Source: Rodentibacter heidelbergensis (GTDB lineage Bacteria; Pseudomonadota; Gammaproteobacteria; Enterobacterales; Pasteurellaceae). Taken from it: 64,000 nt of DNA. The notes under the pieces are model-generated. The model saw only the letters and a program-made list of their open reading frames with translations. It was not told the DNA's origin and made no database searches. How positions within the stretch are numbered: the stretch's first letter is position 1; every line of letters starts with the position of its first letter. A program made the position numbers and the translations under genes. Shown piece after piece: positions 62,833 through 64,000 of the stretch. The stretch lies in assembly GCF_002000125.1 (NCBI RefSeq), contig NZ_MLHH01000023.1:1-64000 (forward strand). Reading direction: 5' to 3'.

Positions 62833-63673
62833 AAATCGCAATGAGTTCTTTCACTTTTACCCGTTTTGCCGAATTTTGGCTAATGGAACGTTGCACTTTC
62901 ACGGCTTTAAATTTTGCCCCTTTGTAGATTTCACGAGTGAATTTGGTATCGTGATTGGAGATCAACACAGGAATTTGTTTTTCTTTTTGTATTTTTTTTG
63001 CCGCTTCCGCTAAAGTGCGTTGATGGGTCAAGCCAAAATCATTGCCGGCATAACCGGTGAAATTGGTATGTTGATGTAGCGGGGCATAGGGGGGATCACA
63101 ATAAATCACCGAAGTCTGATCAGCCAATTCAAAAGTTTCTTGAAAATCACCACAAAAAAAGACCGCACTTTGTGCCTTATGTGCAAAATAACGCAATTCA
63201 TTTTCCGGAAAATAATGGGTTTTATAAGCCCCAAAAGGCACATTAAATTCATTCTTGCTGTTATAACGGCACAAACCGTTGAAACCAAAGCGGTTGAGAT
63301 ATAAGAAAATCACAGCACGTTCAAAGGGATCGGAGGATTCGTTAAACTGTTGGCGTTTGGCGTAATAATATTCAGGCGTATTGGCATTCGGTGCATCGAA
63401 CAGTGGTTTGCAGGCTTCAATGTAGCCCTCAACATTTTCTTTGACAAGATTAAATAAATTAATTAAGTCAGGGTTAATGTCAGCCAAAATGTAGCGTTCA
63501 AAATGGGTATTTAAAAATACCGCACCTGCCCCAACAAAAGGTTCTACCAAACATTGTTTTTTCTTTGGAAAGGCCTTGTTGATTTCGTCGGTTAAACGAA
63601 ATTTACCACCGGCCCATTTTAAAAATGGGCGGTGTTTGATTTTGGACTTAATTGGCTTTTTCGGACGTGGCAT
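62822..63673 (-). CDS. dam: DNA adenine methyltransferase Dam
   Basis: Dam methylates adenine in GATC, marking strands for mismatch repair and affecting gene switching. The 283-residue protein has the AdoMet motif FLKWAGGKFRLTDEI (about 18-32) and the catalytic DPPY in IYCDPPYAPL (about 191-200). The N-terminus is basic (PRPKKPIKSKIKHR). It starts 1 bp after the aroB stop; aroB-dam is the usual order. Confidence 0.95.
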   Translation of the reverse strand: MPRPKKPIKSKIKHRPFLKWAGGKFRLTDEINKAFPKKKQCLVEPFVGAGAVFLNTHFERYILADINPDLINLFNLVKENVEGYIEACKPLFDAPNANTPEYYYAKRQQFNESSDPFERAVIFLYLNRFGFNGLCRYNSKNEFNVPFGAYKTHYFPENELRYFAHKAQSAVFFCGDFQETFELADQTSVIYCDPPYAPLHQHTNFTGYAGNDFGLTHQRTLAEAAKKIQKEKQIPVLISNHDTKFTREIYKGAKFKAVKVQRSISQNSAKRVKVKELIAIFKA

Positions 63674-63674
63674 T

Positions 63675-64000
<326 letters not shown>

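Overview
This window looks like chromosome from a Pasteurellaceae bacterium of the Haemophilus/Aggregatibacter group. The 9-base uptake signal AAGTGCGGT, in either orientation, occurs about 40 times by eye. Gene clusters match H. influenzae order: murB-narQ, hupA-DUF416-hemE, cysK-cysZ-zipA-ligA, msrAB-ccdA-thioredoxin, leuS-lptE-holA and mutT-secA-secM-DUF721. The species cannot be fixed from the sequence alone.

Layout. 1-2623: a mobile block with no uptake signals. It holds a phage-type XRE repressor, an IS1595-family transposase, and two convergent coiled-coil/winged-helix proteins of unknown role. Its right edge carries a repeat end that recurs in two short non-autonomous elements at 12.6 and 34.0 kb. 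2.7-8.4 kb: oppBCDF without oppA beside it, then an HbpA/DppA-type binding lipoprotein. 8.5-17.9 kb: dnaE, then def-fmt-rsmB-(GT2)-trkA-mscL, where a glycosyltransferase sits inside a housekeeping operon. 18-25.4 kb (minus strand): hupA, a DeoR-type regulator, glmS, an MFS transporter, narQ and murB. 25.5-30.3 kb (minus): DUF416, hemE, nudC and a cystine/amino-acid ABC transporter. 30.6-34 kb: a pirin, then an envelope methionine-sulfoxide repair set (msrAB, ccdA-like, thioredoxin-like). 34.2-42.4 kb: cysK, cysZ, zipA, ligA, mltC, yggX, mutY and rpmE. 42.5-46.3 kb: an AT-rich cassette of four glycosyltransferases without uptake signals. 46.3-53.3 kb: DUF2322, rpoH, plsY, folB, zapA, polA and cyuA. 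53.5-58.8 kb: leuS, an inserted HEPN-MNT pair, lptE, holA and a small exported protein. 58.8-64 kb: mutT, secA, a secM-like arrest gene, a DUF721 gene, dam and the 3' end of aroB.

Three things stand out. (1) The last gene of the glycosyltransferase cassette carries seven GCAA-class tetranucleotide repeats about 120 codons into the reading frame. Both alternative frames hit a stop within three codons of the repeat, so this looks like an on/off phase-variable surface-glycan switch. (2) The gene before secA ends in PIRAGP, a SecM-type arrest sequence. Its stop codon lies inside one arm of a hairpin that competes with a second hairpin, which suggests a stalling-driven RNA switch for secA. (3) The IS1595 block and the two short palindromic elements share the same end sequence, which suggests one mobilisation family; the block also holds a hairpin that would hide the ribosome-binding site of one of its genes.

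No rRNA, tRNA or CRISPR array was seen. No gene-free stretch exceeds about 270 bases.
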